Source: Affinirhizobium lemnae (lineage in GTDB: Bacteria > Pseudomonadota > Alphaproteobacteria > Rhizobiales > Rhizobiaceae). Taken from it: 64,000 nucleotides of DNA. The DNA is taken from the NCBI RefSeq assembly GCF_022968395.1, contig NZ_JALJQZ010000015.1:28006-92005 (forward strand), given 5' to 3'. The translations under genes were made by a program, and so were the position numbers. Positions within the stretch are counted from its first letter, which is position 1, and each line of letters begins with the position of its first letter. Below are positions 38,568 through 47,648 of this stretch, piece after piece. Under the pieces are notes generated by a model. That model saw only the letters and a list, made by a program, of their open reading frames with translations. It searched no databases and was not told where the DNA came from.

Positions 38568-39433
38568 GGCAATCTTCCAAGATTAGTCAGAACCGCGGAA
38601 ACGAGCGGGGAGCGGTTCATCGTATAGAGGTGAAACTCGTCCAGACCGCGGCGCATAAGATCCTGGATCTGTTCAGCAGCAACTTCGGCGGCCACCTTGG
38701 CGCGCTCTTCCGGCTTGTCGTCCAGACCCTCGAAGCGAGCATCGAGGAAGGCCGGAATACCGGCACCGCAGCGGCTGGCAAAGCGCTTGAGCTGCGTCAG
38801 GTTCTGGATTGGCATGATGCCAGGTACGACCGGGATCGAAATCCCCGCTTTGCGTACCTGCTCCAGATAGCGCTCGAACACATCATTATCGAAGAAGAAC
38901 TGCGTCAGCGCGCGATCCGCACCTGCATCCGCCTTCCGCTTCAGCATCTCGATATCGGCCTTAACGTCCCGGCTTTCCGGGTGCTTTTCCGGATAGGCCG
39001 ATACGGAGATTTCGAAATCACCTTCCGCCTTCAGGGCCGCGACAAGCGCTGCCGCATTTTCATAACCATGCGGATGAGGCACATAGGCCGTGCCCACGCC
39101 GCTGGACGGATCGCCCCGCAGAGCAACGATATGTTTAACGCCCATTGCCCGAAGCTCGGTGATCACCTCATGCGTCTCATCACGGTCTGCATCGACACAG
39201 GTCAGATGCGAGGCGGTTGGCAGATCCGTTTTCGAAATGAGGCGCTCGACCGTCGCGAAAGTAGGCCTTTTGGTCGTCCCACCTGCACCATAAGTGACCG
39301 ATACAAATTCAGGCTCGAAAAGCGCCAAGTGATCCACAGCCTGCCAAAGCTGCTCTTCCATTTCCGGCGATTTCGGCGGAAAGAATTCGTAAGACAGGCG
39401 AAACTCATGCGAGGGACGGACCGGATGTGTCAT
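38534..39433 (-). CDS. metF: 5,10-methylenetetrahydrofolate reductase
   Basis: MetF reduces methylene-THF to methyl-THF, the methyl donor for methionine synthase. The 299-residue product is a TIM-barrel flavoprotein. The N-terminus SYEFFPPKSPEMEEQLW carries the catalytic Glu, and HLTCVDADRDE, VALRGDPSSG, YPEKHPESRD and FFFDNDVFERYLE are the standard motifs. Its ATG overlaps the stop of the upstream ArsR-methyltransferase gene by four bases, so the two form a coupled pair. Regulation is likely through the palindrome upstream of that gene. Confidence 0.96.
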   Translation of the reverse strand: MTHPVRPSHEFRLSYEFFPPKSPEMEEQLWQAVDHLALFEPEFVSVTYGAGGTTKRPTFATVERLISKTDLPTASHLTCVDADRDETHEVITELRAMGVKHIVALRGDPSSGVGTAYVPHPHGYENAAALVAALKAEGDFEISVSAYPEKHPESRDVKADIEMLKRKADAGADRALTQFFFDNDVFERYLEQVRKAGISIPVVPGIMPIQNLTQLKRFASRCGAGIPAFLDARFEGLDDKPEERAKVAAEVAAEQIQDLMRRGLDEFHLYTMNRSPLVSAVLTNLGRLPKQKAQTGAAA

Positions 39434-40449
39434 AGGGCGGCTTCCGATTGCAGTATGTCATAGGTTTTTGAGGACGTGGCCGGTTCTGCGCCGCTAGCGG
39501 CACGTGCGAGCCAGATCGTCACCGTCAACGCAGGCGTACCTTTGGTCGCCACCGGCTTGAGGTCCAGGATGTCTTCGACGACCAGACCTGCTTTTTCCAG
39601 CCACTCCTGAATCGTCTGGTGCGAGAAACCGAGCCGAACATGGGCATGATCCTCGCGCAGATAGTCCAGCGTATGCGGTGCCAGATCCACGATTAACAGA
39701 CGACCGTCGCGCCGTAGAACGCGCGCCGCTTCTGCCACGGCCTTTTCGGGTTGATCCAGAAAGTGCAGAACCTGATGGACGGTTACGAGGTCACAATCGC
39801 CCGCTTCCGCTGGCAGGTTGAAGATATCGCCGTGGCGAACCGAGGCCTTCAGAATACCCGCCCGATCGAGATTGGCGCGTGCAACAGCCAACATGTCGCG
39901 GCTGGCATCAATTCCGACGGCGCGGCGATAATGTGCCTGAAGCTGCTGAAGAACCCAGCCGGTGCCTGTACCGAGATCGAGCAGATAATCGATCTGCGCG
40001 TCACCGATCAGGCTCGCCAGCGCCTTCTCCACCTGCTCATCACTTACGTGCAGGCGGCGCAATTCGTCCCATTCGGCGGCGTTTCGGCTGAAATAGGCCT
40101 GCGCTCTCGCGGCTCTTTCCCGCTTTACATCCGAAAGCCGCTCGCCATCCCGCACCAGAACCGGATCCGACAGATCGACGGCCCCCAGCAGTTGGCGAAC
40201 CACAGCTGCCGCCTCCCCTTCGTGGCTCAACCGGAAAAACGCCCATGCGCCTTCCTGATAGCGCTCGATAAGCCCCTCTTCCGACAGCAGCTTCAGATGG
40301 CGCGAAATGCGTGGTTGCGACTGCCCCAGAATATCGGTCATATCGCTAACCGTCAGATCCCCTGCCGAAAGCAGGACGAGGAGACGAAAGCGGGTGGTTT
40401 CACCCGTCGTCTTCAGCACGTCCACCAGCTTTTCGAGACCCAAGGTCAT
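39430..40449 (-). CDS. ArsR-family regulator fused to a SAM-dependent methyltransferase domain
   Basis: The N-terminal ~100 residues form a winged helix of the ArsR type (LGLEKLVDVLKTTGETTRFRLL, then LGQSQPRISRHLKLL as recognition helix). The C-terminal domain has methyltransferase motifs (LLDLGTGTGWVLQQL, then GIDASRDML). Fusions of this type next to metF in rhizobia are thought to sense S-adenosyl-methionine or -homocysteine and repress methionine genes; that role is from general knowledge of the family. No arsenic-type Cys cluster is seen. The ATG at 40449 gives 339 residues. A perfect palindrome lies 24 bases upstream, consistent with autoregulation. The domain could also be an active methyltransferase. 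Confidence 0.85.
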   Translation of the reverse strand: MTLGLEKLVDVLKTTGETTRFRLLVLLSAGDLTVSDMTDILGQSQPRISRHLKLLSEEGLIERYQEGAWAFFRLSHEGEAAAVVRQLLGAVDLSDPVLVRDGERLSDVKRERAARAQAYFSRNAAEWDELRRLHVSDEQVEKALASLIGDAQIDYLLDLGTGTGWVLQQLQAHYRRAVGIDASRDMLAVARANLDRAGILKASVRHGDIFNLPAEAGDCDLVTVHQVLHFLDQPEKAVAEAARVLRRDGRLLIVDLAPHTLDYLREDHAHVRLGFSHQTIQEWLEKAGLVVEDILDLKPVATKGTPALTVTIWLARAASGAEPATSSKTYDILQSEAAL

Positions 40450-40472
40450 TACGCATCCACCACAATCAAGAT

Positions 40473-40488
40473 ATAAAGATATCTTTAT
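40473..40488. promoter_or_regulatory. Perfect 16-bp palindrome, probable operator of the ArsR-MT/metF operon
   Basis: ATAAAGATATCTTTAT is self-complementary throughout and lies 24 bases upstream of the regulator's ATG. Its position and symmetry fit a dimeric ArsR-type repressor site. Confidence 0.75.
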
Positions 40489-40658
40489 GTGACATCCATG
40501 CAGATGACAAGTCAAAATCGACAGCATGCAAAGGGAAGACGCACCCCGGCAAGCCAAGGCCCGAAAACCGTAACTGGCTTCCGGGCCTTGTATCGTCCTA
40601 TCCGCGTAAGGCTTGAGGCCACAGAGCAACCGGTCAAGCCGTCATCAACGCCACAGTC

Positions 40659-42308
40659 TCAACGCGTTAGACGCTTGTAGGTCACGCGCTTTGGATTGAC
40701 CGAATCTGCACCCAGACGACGGATCTTGTCCTGCTCGTAATCCTCGAAGTTACCTTCGAACCATTCTACATGGCTATCGCCTTCGAATGCGAGAATATGG
40801 GTCGCAAGACGGTCAAGGAACATGCGATCGTGGCTGATGATGACAGCGCAGCCCGCGAAGTTTTCAAGCGCGTCTTCCAGCGCACCCAGCGTTTCGGTGT
40901 CGAGGTCGTTGGTCGGTTCGTCGAGCAGAAGAACGTTGCCGCCAGCCTTCAGCATCTTGGCAAGGTGCACGCGGTTGCGCTGACCACCGGAAAGGTTGCC
41001 GACCTTCTGCTGCTGATCACCACCCTTGAAGTTGAAGGCACCGCAATAGGCGCGAGAATTCATCTCGTACTTGCCGAGCTTGATGATGTCGTTGCCGCCC
41101 GAGATTTCTTCCCAGACATTCTTGGAACCGTCGAGCGAGTCGCGGCTCTGGTCGACATAGCCGAGATGCACCGTTTCGCCGATGCGGATATCGCCGGAAT
41201 CCGGCGTTTCCTGACCGGTGATGATGCGGAACAGCGTCGACTTACCGGCACCGTTCGGACCGATGACACCAACAATGCCGCCCGGCGGCAGCTTGAACGA
41301 CAGGTTTTCGAACAGAACGCGACCGTCGTAGGATTTCGAGATGTTTTCCGCCTCGATGACGACCTGACCCAGGCGCTCGCCGACCGGAATGATGATTTGC
41401 GCTTCGCCGGGACGACGATTTTCCGCTGCTGCCACCAGTTCGTCATAGGCACGGATACGGGCCTTGGACTTTGCCTGACGCGCCTTTGGCGACGATGCAA
41501 TCCACTCCTGCTCGCGGGAAAGGGCCTTCTGACGGCTGCCTTCCTCGCGCTCTTCCTGTGCAAGGCGCTTTGCCTTGGCATTGAGGTAGGCGGAATAGTT
41601 GCCTTCGTAGGGGATGCCGCGACCACGGTCGAGTTCAAGAATCCAGCCCGTGACATTGTCGAGGAAGTAGCGATCGTGGGTAACCATCAGGATGGCGCCC
41701 GGATACTCGCGCAGGTGCTTTTCAAGCCAAGCGATCGTCTCGGCGTCCAGGTGGTTGGTCGGTTCGTCGAGCAGCAGCAGGTCTGGCTTGCGCAGCAGGA
41801 GCTGGCAGAGCGCGACGCGGCGCTTTTCACCACCGGAGAGGTTATCGACCGATGCATCGCCCGGAGGGCAACGCAGGGCATCCATGGCCATTTCCACCTG
41901 GCTTTCGAGATCCCAGAGATTCTGGCTGTCGATGATGTCCTGAAGCTTCGCGCCCTCTTCCGCCGTTTCGTCGGAATAGTTCATCATCAGTTCGTTATAG
42001 CGGTTGAGGATCGCCGTCTTGTCGGCAACGCCTTCCATCACATTCTCGAACACGGTCTTGGTCGGGTCGAGTTGCGGCTCCTGCGGCAAATAGCCAAGAG
42101 TGGCGCCGTCAGCCAGCCATGCTTCGCCCGTCCACTCCTTGTCGAGACCGGCCATGATCTTGAGAACCGTGGACTTACCCGCGCCGTTGGGGCCGAGGAT
42201 ACCGATCTTGGCGTCCGGATAGAAAGAGAGATGAATGTTCTCAAGTATCTTCTTGTTGCCGTAGGCCTTGTTGAGGCCAGCCATGTGATAAATGAATTGA
42301 CGTGCCAT
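40659..42308 (-). CDS. ettA: Energy-dependent translational throttle ATPase EttA (ABC-F)
   Basis: EttA is an ABC-F protein that binds the ribosomal E site and gates translation with energy status. The 549-residue product has two ABC domains with Walker [10 protein letters not shown] in both, signatures [12 protein letters not shown] and [12 protein letters not shown], and Walker [16 protein letters not shown] and [14 protein letters not shown]. The linker between them and the family start [20 protein letters not shown] identify EttA rather than Uup. The ATG is at 42308; the open frame to 42524 is not coding. It is divergent from an alpha/beta hydrolase gene. Confidence 0.95.
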   Translation of the reverse strand: MARQFIYHMAGLNKAYGNKKILENIHLSFYPDAKIGILGPNGAGKSTVLKIMAGLDKEWTGEAWLADGATLGYLPQEPQLDPTKTVFENVMEGVADKTAILNRYNELMMNYSDETAEEGAKLQDIIDSQNLWDLESQVEMAMDALRCPPGDASVDNLSGGEKRRVALCQLLLRKPDLLLLDEPTNHLDAETIAWLEKHLREYPGAILMVTHDRYFLDNVTGWILELDRGRGIPYEGNYSAYLNAKAKRLAQEEREEGSRQKALSREQEWIASSPKARQAKSKARIRAYDELVAAAENRRPGEAQIIIPVGERLGQVVIEAENISKSYDGRVLFENLSFKLPPGGIVGVIGPNGAGKSTLFRIITGQETPDSGDIRIGETVHLGYVDQSRDSLDGSKNVWEEISGGNDIIKLGKYEMNSRAYCGAFNFKGGDQQQKVGNLSGGQRNRVHLAKMLKAGGNVLLLDEPTNDLDTETLGALEDALENFAGCAVIISHDRMFLDRLATHILAFEGDSHVEWFEGNFEDYEQDKIRRLGADSVNPKRVTYKRLTR

Positions 42309-42526
42309 AGGGACAATCGCTCCGGCGCCAGTGTGGGAAAAGTGCCCGCTATGTAAGCGAAATGGGCCTGAGGGGCAACAGCCAAAGGTACAGCGACGCA
42401 GGTGCCCCAAACTGCTCTCTACGAAACGCTTGGCCGATTGGTGCGAAACATGCCCGTTGCCTTCCGAACGCACTCCCGTCACAACTGGTTTCACAGTCAG
42501 GAAGACGGCGAGGAGAGAGCACATTC

Positions 42527-43498
42527 ATGTTCGAATCGATCGAGCGGCTGAAAAGCGGAACGAGCGCAGATCTGGCGCTCCGGCATCAACAGGCTGTTGG
42601 CGAACCCAAAGGCGTGCTTCAAATTTGCCACGGACTGGCCGAACATTCAGGACGCTATGAGCAATTTGCGCACGCCATGGCGCAACAGGGTTTTGCTGTT
42701 TATGCGCATGATCATCGTGGGCATGGGCATACCAAGGCCGCCGATGCTCCTATCGGCCGTTTCGCCAAGGGGGATGGTGTTGGCAAAGTGATTGCCGATG
42801 TAACCGCCGTTACCGATCACGCCAAAGCCGCCTATCCTGATCTACCCCTTTTTCTTTTCGGCCACTCCATGGGCGGGCTCATTGCCCTGAATACGGCGCT
42901 CAGCCACCCTCGCACCTATTCCGGGGTTGCCATCTGGAATACCAACTTCGCTGTCGGCGCCATGGGGCGGCTGGCGCAAGTGGTTCTGAAGACCGAACGC
43001 GCGCTGAAGGGCTCGGATGTCCCCAGCCTGATCTTGCCCAAGCTCACCTTCGACACCTGGGGCAAATCCATGCCCGATTATCAAAGTCAGGCAGACTGGC
43101 TGAGCCGGGATCGTTCCGAAGTAGAAGCCTACGAAGCCGATCCGCTTTGCGGCTTCGATATCAGCATATCCATGTGGCTTGATGTGTTCGAGCTGACCTT
43201 CCGTGGCACGGAGGCGAGCCTTCTATTCAGACTGCCGAAAGCCATGCCCTTCCACTTGGTCGGAGGCGGACAGGATCCCGCGACGGAAAAGGCGAAAGCC
43301 ATCGACTGGCTCTCCCATCGTCTCGCACGGGCTGGCTTCACGAATATCCACAAACGCATCTATCCACTGATGCGTCATGAGACGCTGAAGGAAATCGGCC
43401 GCGAAGAGGCTATGCAGGAGTTTAGCGACTGGATGTCTGCGACGCTTTCTCGACCGACCGCACCTATTCAAGCTCTTTCGACTGGAATGATGTCATGA
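42527..43498 (+). CDS. Alpha/beta hydrolase (lysophospholipase/monoacylglycerol lipase type)
   Basis: The product of 323 residues is an alpha/beta hydrolase. LQICHGLAEHSGRYEQFA contains the oxyanion-side HG motif, FAVYAHDHRGHG is typical of the Hydrolase_4 (PldB/MGLL) group, and the nucleophile elbow is GHSMGG. The C-terminal histidine is likely MRHE. The substrate is probably a monoacylglycerol or lysophospholipid. There is no signal peptide. The start at 42527 follows GAGGAGAG by 10-11 bases. It is divergent from ettA; the following gene is 80 bases away. Confidence 0.82.
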   Translation: MFESIERLKSGTSADLALRHQQAVGEPKGVLQICHGLAEHSGRYEQFAHAMAQQGFAVYAHDHRGHGHTKAADAPIGRFAKGDGVGKVIADVTAVTDHAKAAYPDLPLFLFGHSMGGLIALNTALSHPRTYSGVAIWNTNFAVGAMGRLAQVVLKTERALKGSDVPSLILPKLTFDTWGKSMPDYQSQADWLSRDRSEVEAYEADPLCGFDISISMWLDVFELTFRGTEASLLFRLPKAMPFHLVGGGQDPATEKAKAIDWLSHRLARAGFTNIHKRIYPLMRHETLKEIGREEAMQEFSDWMSATLSRPTAPIQALSTGMMS

Positions 43499-43578
43499 TT
43501 TTTAATCAAGTGTCGTTTGCGCGTGACGCCGCTATGAATGGATGAAACATCAGCCAAGGCGGAGCTTGTCGTCCCATC

Positions 43579-44784
43579 ATGATTGCCTCACCTCCCCACG
43601 CCGCCCCTCTGCACGGCATTCGCGTCATTGAACTCGCTCGCGTTCTGGCAGGCCCCTGGGCGGGCCAGATGCTGGCTGATCTGGGTGCAGATGTCATCAA
43701 GGTCGAAAATCCAAATGGCGGCGATGATACACGCGCCTGGGGGCCTCCTTTTGTGGAAAGCGTGAATGGCGACAACCTTTCTGCCGCCTATTACCACTCC
43801 ACCAATCGCGGCAAACGCTCGGTGGCAGTGGATTTCAGCACGCCGGAAGGTCAGGAAATCGTTCGGGAACTGGTAAGGGATGCCGATGTCATCATCGAAA
43901 ACTTCAAGCTCGGCGGCCTGAAGAAATACGGCCTCGACTATGAAAGTCTGACGGCCATCAACCCGAAGCTCGTCTATTGCTCCATCACAGGCTTCGGTCA
44001 GAACGGCCCTTATGCCGCCCTCGCGGGTTACGACTACATCGTCCAGGGCATGTCCGGCTTCATGTCCATCACCGGCACGCCCGATGGCGAACCCATGAAG
44101 GCAGGCGTTGCCATTGCCGATATCTTCACCGGCATCTATGCGGTTACGGCCATCCAGGCGGCCCTCATCCATACGCTGAAGACCGGCCAGGGCCAGCATG
44201 TCGACATGGCACTTCTGGATGTCATGTCGGCAGTCCTCGCCAACCAGAACATGAACTACCTCATTTCGGGCAAGGCGCCGGTGCGGCTTGGCAATGCCCA
44301 CCCGAATATCAGCCCCTATGAAGTGGTTCCGACTGCTGACGGCCATCTCATTCTCGCTGTTGGCAATGACGGCCAGTTCGCGCGGCTCTGCAAGATTCTG
44401 GGGCTCGAAGAGATGAGCGCAGACGCGCGCTTTGCCACCAACAAGGCACGCGTGGCAAACCGCGAAGCGGTTCGTGCCGCTGTCATCGCCAAAACGGAAA
44501 CATGGACGAAAGCGGACCTGCTGGCCGCCTGCGGTGAAAATGCCGTACCCGCCGGCCCGATAAACTCGATCGACGAAATGTTTGATGATCCGCAGATCAA
44601 GGCGCGCGACTTGAAGATCGATCTGGCCGCGCAGGATGGTACGGTCATTCCCGGCGTGCGCACACCGATCATTCTGTCCGAAACTCCACTGACCTATCAC
44701 AGACCAAGCCCAGCACTTGGCGAACACACAGATGAAGTCCTCGCAGAGCTTGAGGCAAAGAAACAGGAGAGGAAACAGGCATGA
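43579..44784 (+). CDS. Class III CoA-transferase (CaiB/BaiF family)
   Basis: The product transfers CoA between organic acids. It has the family start GIRVIELARVLAGPWAGQMLADLGADVIKVE (split here across residues 13-43), the catalytic aspartate D181 in IADIFTG, and GHPNISPYE-like and CTFTRPTA-like tail segments. At 401 residues the length is normal. The stop overlaps the next gene's start by four bases (ATGA), so the two are translationally coupled. The pairing with a ThDP enzyme resembles the formyl-CoA transferase/oxalyl-CoA decarboxylase pair, but the substrate here is not known. The ribosome site before the ATG is weak. Confidence 0.88.
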   Translation: MIASPPHAAPLHGIRVIELARVLAGPWAGQMLADLGADVIKVENPNGGDDTRAWGPPFVESVNGDNLSAAYYHSTNRGKRSVAVDFSTPEGQEIVRELVRDADVIIENFKLGGLKKYGLDYESLTAINPKLVYCSITGFGQNGPYAALAGYDYIVQGMSGFMSITGTPDGEPMKAGVAIADIFTGIYAVTAIQAALIHTLKTGQGQHVDMALLDVMSAVLANQNMNYLISGKAPVRLGNAHPNISPYEVVPTADGHLILAVGNDGQFARLCKILGLEEMSADARFATNKARVANREAVRAAVIAKTETWTKADLLAACGENAVPAGPINSIDEMFDDPQIKARDLKIDLAAQDGTVIPGVRTPIILSETPLTYHRPSPALGEHTDEVLAELEAKKQERKQA

Positions 44785-46430
44785 AGACCGGCGGCCAACT
44801 TATTGTCGATGCGCTGAAGGCCAACGGCGTCAAGCGTGTTTCCTGCGTTCCGGGCGAGAGCTACCTTGCTGTTCTCGACGCTCTCTATGACAGCGGCGTC
44901 GAGGTGATGATCTGCCGTCAGGAAGGCGGCGCGGCAATGATGGCCGATAGCTGGGGCCGCCTGACAGGCGAACCGGGCATCTGCATGGTCACACGCGGCC
45001 CGGGCGCCACCAATGCCTCTGCAGGCCTTCACGTCGCGATGCAGGATTCAATTCCGATGATCCTCTTCATCGGGCAGGTTCAGCGCGATGCGCGTGAACG
45101 CGAAGCCTTTCAGGAAGTGGAATATCGCCGCGCCTTCACCGAATTCGCCAAATGGGTTGGCGAGATCGACGATGCACGCCGTATCCCGGAATTTATAACC
45201 CGCGCCTTCGCGGTCGCCACGTCCGGTCGCCCCGGCCCTGTGGTGCTCACCCTGCCGGAAGACATGCTGCGCGATGTCGTCGAGGCGCCGGAAGCCAAGC
45301 CCTACACGCCGGTGGAAAGCCACCCCGGCGCATCGCAGGTCAAGGCGTTCGGAGAGATGCTGAATGAGGCGAAACGCCCGATGTTCATCATCGGTGGCAC
45401 GCGCTGGAATGAACAGGCGGTCGCCGATTTCCGGGCTTTCGCTGAGAAGTTCCGTGTGCCGGTCGGCTGCTCCTTCCGCCGCCAGATGCTGTTCGATCAC
45501 ACGCATGGCTCCTACGCGGGCGATGTCGGCATCGGCATCAACCCGGCGCTGGCAAAAGAGATCAAGGAGTCCGATCTCATCGTGCTGCTCGGCAGCCGCA
45601 TGTCGGAAATGCCCTCCTCCGGCTATACGCTGCTGGACATCCCCTACCCGTCGCAGAAGATCGTGCACGTCTTCCCCGACCCGGAAGAGCTTGGCCGCAT
45701 CTATCGCCCCGATCTCGCCATCGTTGCAGGACCGGCAGAGTTCGTGGCGGCCATCAAGGATCTGGAAGCGCCCGCACAGCCTGCCTGGGCTGAGCGCACC
45801 GCCACCATGCATGATGCCTATCTACGCTGGTCCACCCCGCCGGAAACAGGCCCGGGCGATGTGCAGATGGGCCCGATCATGAACTGGATCGAGGGGAATG
45901 TGCCGAAGACGGCCGTCTTCACCAATGGCGCCGGCAACTACGCAACCTGGCTGCATCGCTTCCACCGTTTCCAGGCTTACAACACGCAATCGGCCCCGAC
46001 CTCCGGCTCCATGGGCTATGGCCTGCCCGCCGCTGTTGCTGCCAAGGCACTGTTCCCGGAACGCGAAGTCATCTGCTTTGCAGGTGACGGCTGCTTCATG
46101 ATGCACGGCCAAGAATTCATCACCGCGGTGCGCTATGGTCTGCCGATCATCACCGTGCTGGTCAACAACGGCACCTATGGCACCATCCGCATGCATCAGG
46201 AACGCGATTACCCGGGCCGTGTCAGCGGCACCGATCTCGTCAACCCGGATTTCGTCGCTTTTGCGCAAGCCTATGGCGGCCATGGCGAGCGGGTCTCGAA
46301 GACCGATGAATTCGGTCCGGCCTTCGAACGGGCCCGCGCAAGCGGCAAGCCCGCCATCATCGAGGTCATGCTGTCGCCCGAAGCCATCACGCCGACGCGC
46401 ACGCTGACGCAGATCAGAAACAAAGCCTGA
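44781..46430 (+). CDS. Thiamine diphosphate-dependent enzyme (acetolactate synthase/decarboxylase type)
   Basis: The 549-residue product has the three-domain layout of the POX/AHAS superfamily. The catalytic glutamate is E48 in CRQEGGAAMMA, RGPGATNASAGLHVA is the N-terminal signature, and GDGCFMMHGQEFITAVRYGLPI begins the ThDP/Mg motif that ends NNGTYG. It lacks obvious signs of a biosynthetic AHAS context such as ilvH. Possible reactions are decarboxylation of an acyl-CoA (as oxalyl-CoA decarboxylase) or of a 2-keto acid. It is coupled to the CoA-transferase gene, which favours an acyl-CoA or acid substrate. The exact function is open. Confidence 0.85.
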   Translation: MKTGGQLIVDALKANGVKRVSCVPGESYLAVLDALYDSGVEVMICRQEGGAAMMADSWGRLTGEPGICMVTRGPGATNASAGLHVAMQDSIPMILFIGQVQRDAREREAFQEVEYRRAFTEFAKWVGEIDDARRIPEFITRAFAVATSGRPGPVVLTLPEDMLRDVVEAPEAKPYTPVESHPGASQVKAFGEMLNEAKRPMFIIGGTRWNEQAVADFRAFAEKFRVPVGCSFRRQMLFDHTHGSYAGDVGIGINPALAKEIKESDLIVLLGSRMSEMPSSGYTLLDIPYPSQKIVHVFPDPEELGRIYRPDLAIVAGPAEFVAAIKDLEAPAQPAWAERTATMHDAYLRWSTPPETGPGDVQMGPIMNWIEGNVPKTAVFTNGAGNYATWLHRFHRFQAYNTQSAPTSGSMGYGLPAAVAAKALFPEREVICFAGDGCFMMHGQEFITAVRYGLPIITVLVNNGTYGTIRMHQERDYPGRVSGTDLVNPDFVAFAQAYGGHGERVSKTDEFGPAFERARASGKPAIIEVMLSPEAITPTRTLTQIRNKA

Positions 46431-46475
46431 TGGGTCAGTGGCTGCGGCATTTGCGAATGCCGCAGCCCGACAGGC

Positions 46476-46874
46476 TCAGTTGTCGCCCGGAATGCGGGCG
46501 ATGACCTTGATCTCGAAATCAAACCCTGCCAGCCAGTTCACGCCAACGGCAGTCCAGTTTGGATGGGGCTTTGTCGGAAATATTTCCTGCTTGACGGACA
46601 TGATGGTCGGAAACTGGTTTTCAGGGTCCGTATGAAATGTCGTGACATCCACAATATCATCGATACTGCAACCGCCTGCCTTCAGGACCGCAGAAAGATT
46701 GGCGAAGGCCTGACGGACCTGAGCTTCGAAGTCTGGCTCCGGCGAACCATCAGCGCGGCTTCCAACCTGTCCGGAGACAAACAGTAAATCGCCGGACCGG
46801 ATGGCGGCGGAATACCCATGCTTTTCATACAGTGCATGGCGTTCTGCCGGGAAAACAGCTTCGCGTCGACTCAT
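46476..46874 (-). CDS. RidA-family (YjgF/UK114) protein
   Basis: RidA-type proteins hydrolyse reactive enamines/imines, or act in specific catabolic routes. The 132-residue product has AAIRSGDLLFVSGQVG, AVLKAGGCSIDDIVDVTTFHTD and HPNWTAVGVNWLAG in the family order. The catalytic arginine seen in canonical RidA (PAR near residue 105) is not present in the same form, the segment being HPNWTAV, so this looks like a divergent subfamily. It is divergent from a TetR regulator, with three operator-like palindromes between, so it is probably its target. It is convergent with the ThDP-enzyme gene. Confidence 0.85.
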   Translation of the reverse strand: MSRREAVFPAERHALYEKHGYSAAIRSGDLLFVSGQVGSRADGSPEPDFEAQVRQAFANLSAVLKAGGCSIDDIVDVTTFHTDPENQFPTIMSVKQEIFPTKPHPNWTAVGVNWLAGFDFEIKVIARIPGDN

Positions 46875-46906
46875 CTCATACTCCTTGCGATTTTCAAGCG
46901 CCTCAA

Positions 46907-46919
46907 ATACGCTTCGTAT
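46907..46919. promoter_or_regulatory. TetR operator copy 1
   Basis: ATACG CTT CGTAT, a 5-bp palindrome arm on each side of a 3-base centre, centred at 46913, in the gap between the ridA-like and tetR genes. Confidence 0.75.
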
Positions 46920-46933
46920 GTGAGAAGATAATT

Positions 46934-46950
46934 ACATACGCAACGTATGT
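46934..46950. promoter_or_regulatory. TetR operator copy 2 (longest palindrome)
   Basis: ACATACG CAA CGTATGT, 7-bp arms, centred at 46942, 29 bases from copy 1. The three copies share the ATACG-N3-CGTAT core. Confidence 0.8.
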
Positions 46951-46958
46951 CAATTCAG

Positions 46959-46971
46959 ATACGCAGCGTAT
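46959..46971. promoter_or_regulatory. TetR operator copy 3
   Basis: ATACG CAG CGTAT, centred at 46965, 23 bases from copy 2 and about 15 bases before the tetR start. Confidence 0.75.
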
Positions 46972-46985
46972 GTGAGAGAGGATGG

Positions 46986-47582
46986 ATGTCAGCAACACGC
47001 GTTGAGAAAGCCGAAGAAAACCGGAAAAAGCTGCTTGCGTCAGCGCGGAAGGCCTTTGCGGAAAAGGGCTATGCCGAGGCTTCCATGGATGAATTGACCG
47101 CCGAAGCAGGCCTTACACGCGGCGCTCTCTACCACAGCTTCGGCGACAAACGGGGGCTTCTGGCCGCCGTCGTGGATCAGATCGATTCAGAAATGGCCGC
47201 CAAAGCGAAGATGCGTGCATTATCCGCGCAAGATGACTGGGATGCGATGCTTCTGGAGGCGAAGGCTTACATCGAGATGGCTCTGGAACCGGAAGTTCAG
47301 CAGATCGTGCTGCGTGATGGACCGGCTGTATTAGGTGATCCGTCTCGTTGGCCAAGCCAGAGCAGTTGTCTGGCAGAAACGCTTCGCACGGTTGAGAGCT
47401 TGATCGCGAAAGGAATCCTGCGGCCGGTCGATCCGGAAGCAGCTTCTCGCCTGCTCAGCGGCGCAGCTTTCAACGCCGCCATGTGGGTCGCAGCCAAAGA
47501 AAATCCGCAGGCTTCGCTGTCACAGGCAATCGACGCGTTTAAAGCTCTCGCGGAAGGACTTCTGCTAGATAGGCAGTCCTGA
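46986..47582 (+). CDS. TetR-family transcriptional regulator
   Basis: The N-terminal ~50 residues form a TetR helix-turn-helix (ARKAFAEKGYAEASMDELTAEAGLTRGALYHSFGDK), and the rest is a helical ligand-binding domain. The start is the ATG at 46986 (MSATRVEKAEENRK); the in-frame ATG at 46947 lies inside an operator and is rejected. The length is 198 residues. The divergent promoter carries three palindromes, so it most likely represses itself and the adjacent RidA-family gene. The ligand is unknown. A bidirectional terminator follows. Confidence 0.9.
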   Translation: MSATRVEKAEENRKKLLASARKAFAEKGYAEASMDELTAEAGLTRGALYHSFGDKRGLLAAVVDQIDSEMAAKAKMRALSAQDDWDAMLLEAKAYIEMALEPEVQQIVLRDGPAVLGDPSRWPSQSSCLAETLRTVESLIAKGILRPVDPEAASRLLSGAAFNAAMWVAAKENPQASLSQAIDAFKALAEGLLLDRQS

Positions 47583-47588
47583 ATCACG

Positions 47589-47626
47589 AAAAAGTCCGGC
47601 GGATCAAGCCGATCCACCGGGCCTTT
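47589..47626. terminator. Bidirectional terminator between tetR and second ridA-like gene
   Basis: GTCCGGCGGATC pairs with GATCCACCGGGC around AAGCC, with one internal mismatch and one G-T pair, flanked by an A run (47589-47593) and TTT. It separates convergent genes. Confidence 0.8.
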
Positions 47627-47648
47627 GAATCAAAATGTCAGGCGCTGA

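Noticed and set aside
40770..42356. 528-codon plus-strand frame over ettA
   Set aside because: It is antisense to a well-formed ABC-F protein with two complete ATPase domains, and no domain is recognisable in the antisense product.
43588..44727. 379-codon minus-strand frame over the CoA-transferase gene
   Set aside because: Antisense shadow; the plus-strand gene has the family motifs and is coupled to the next gene.
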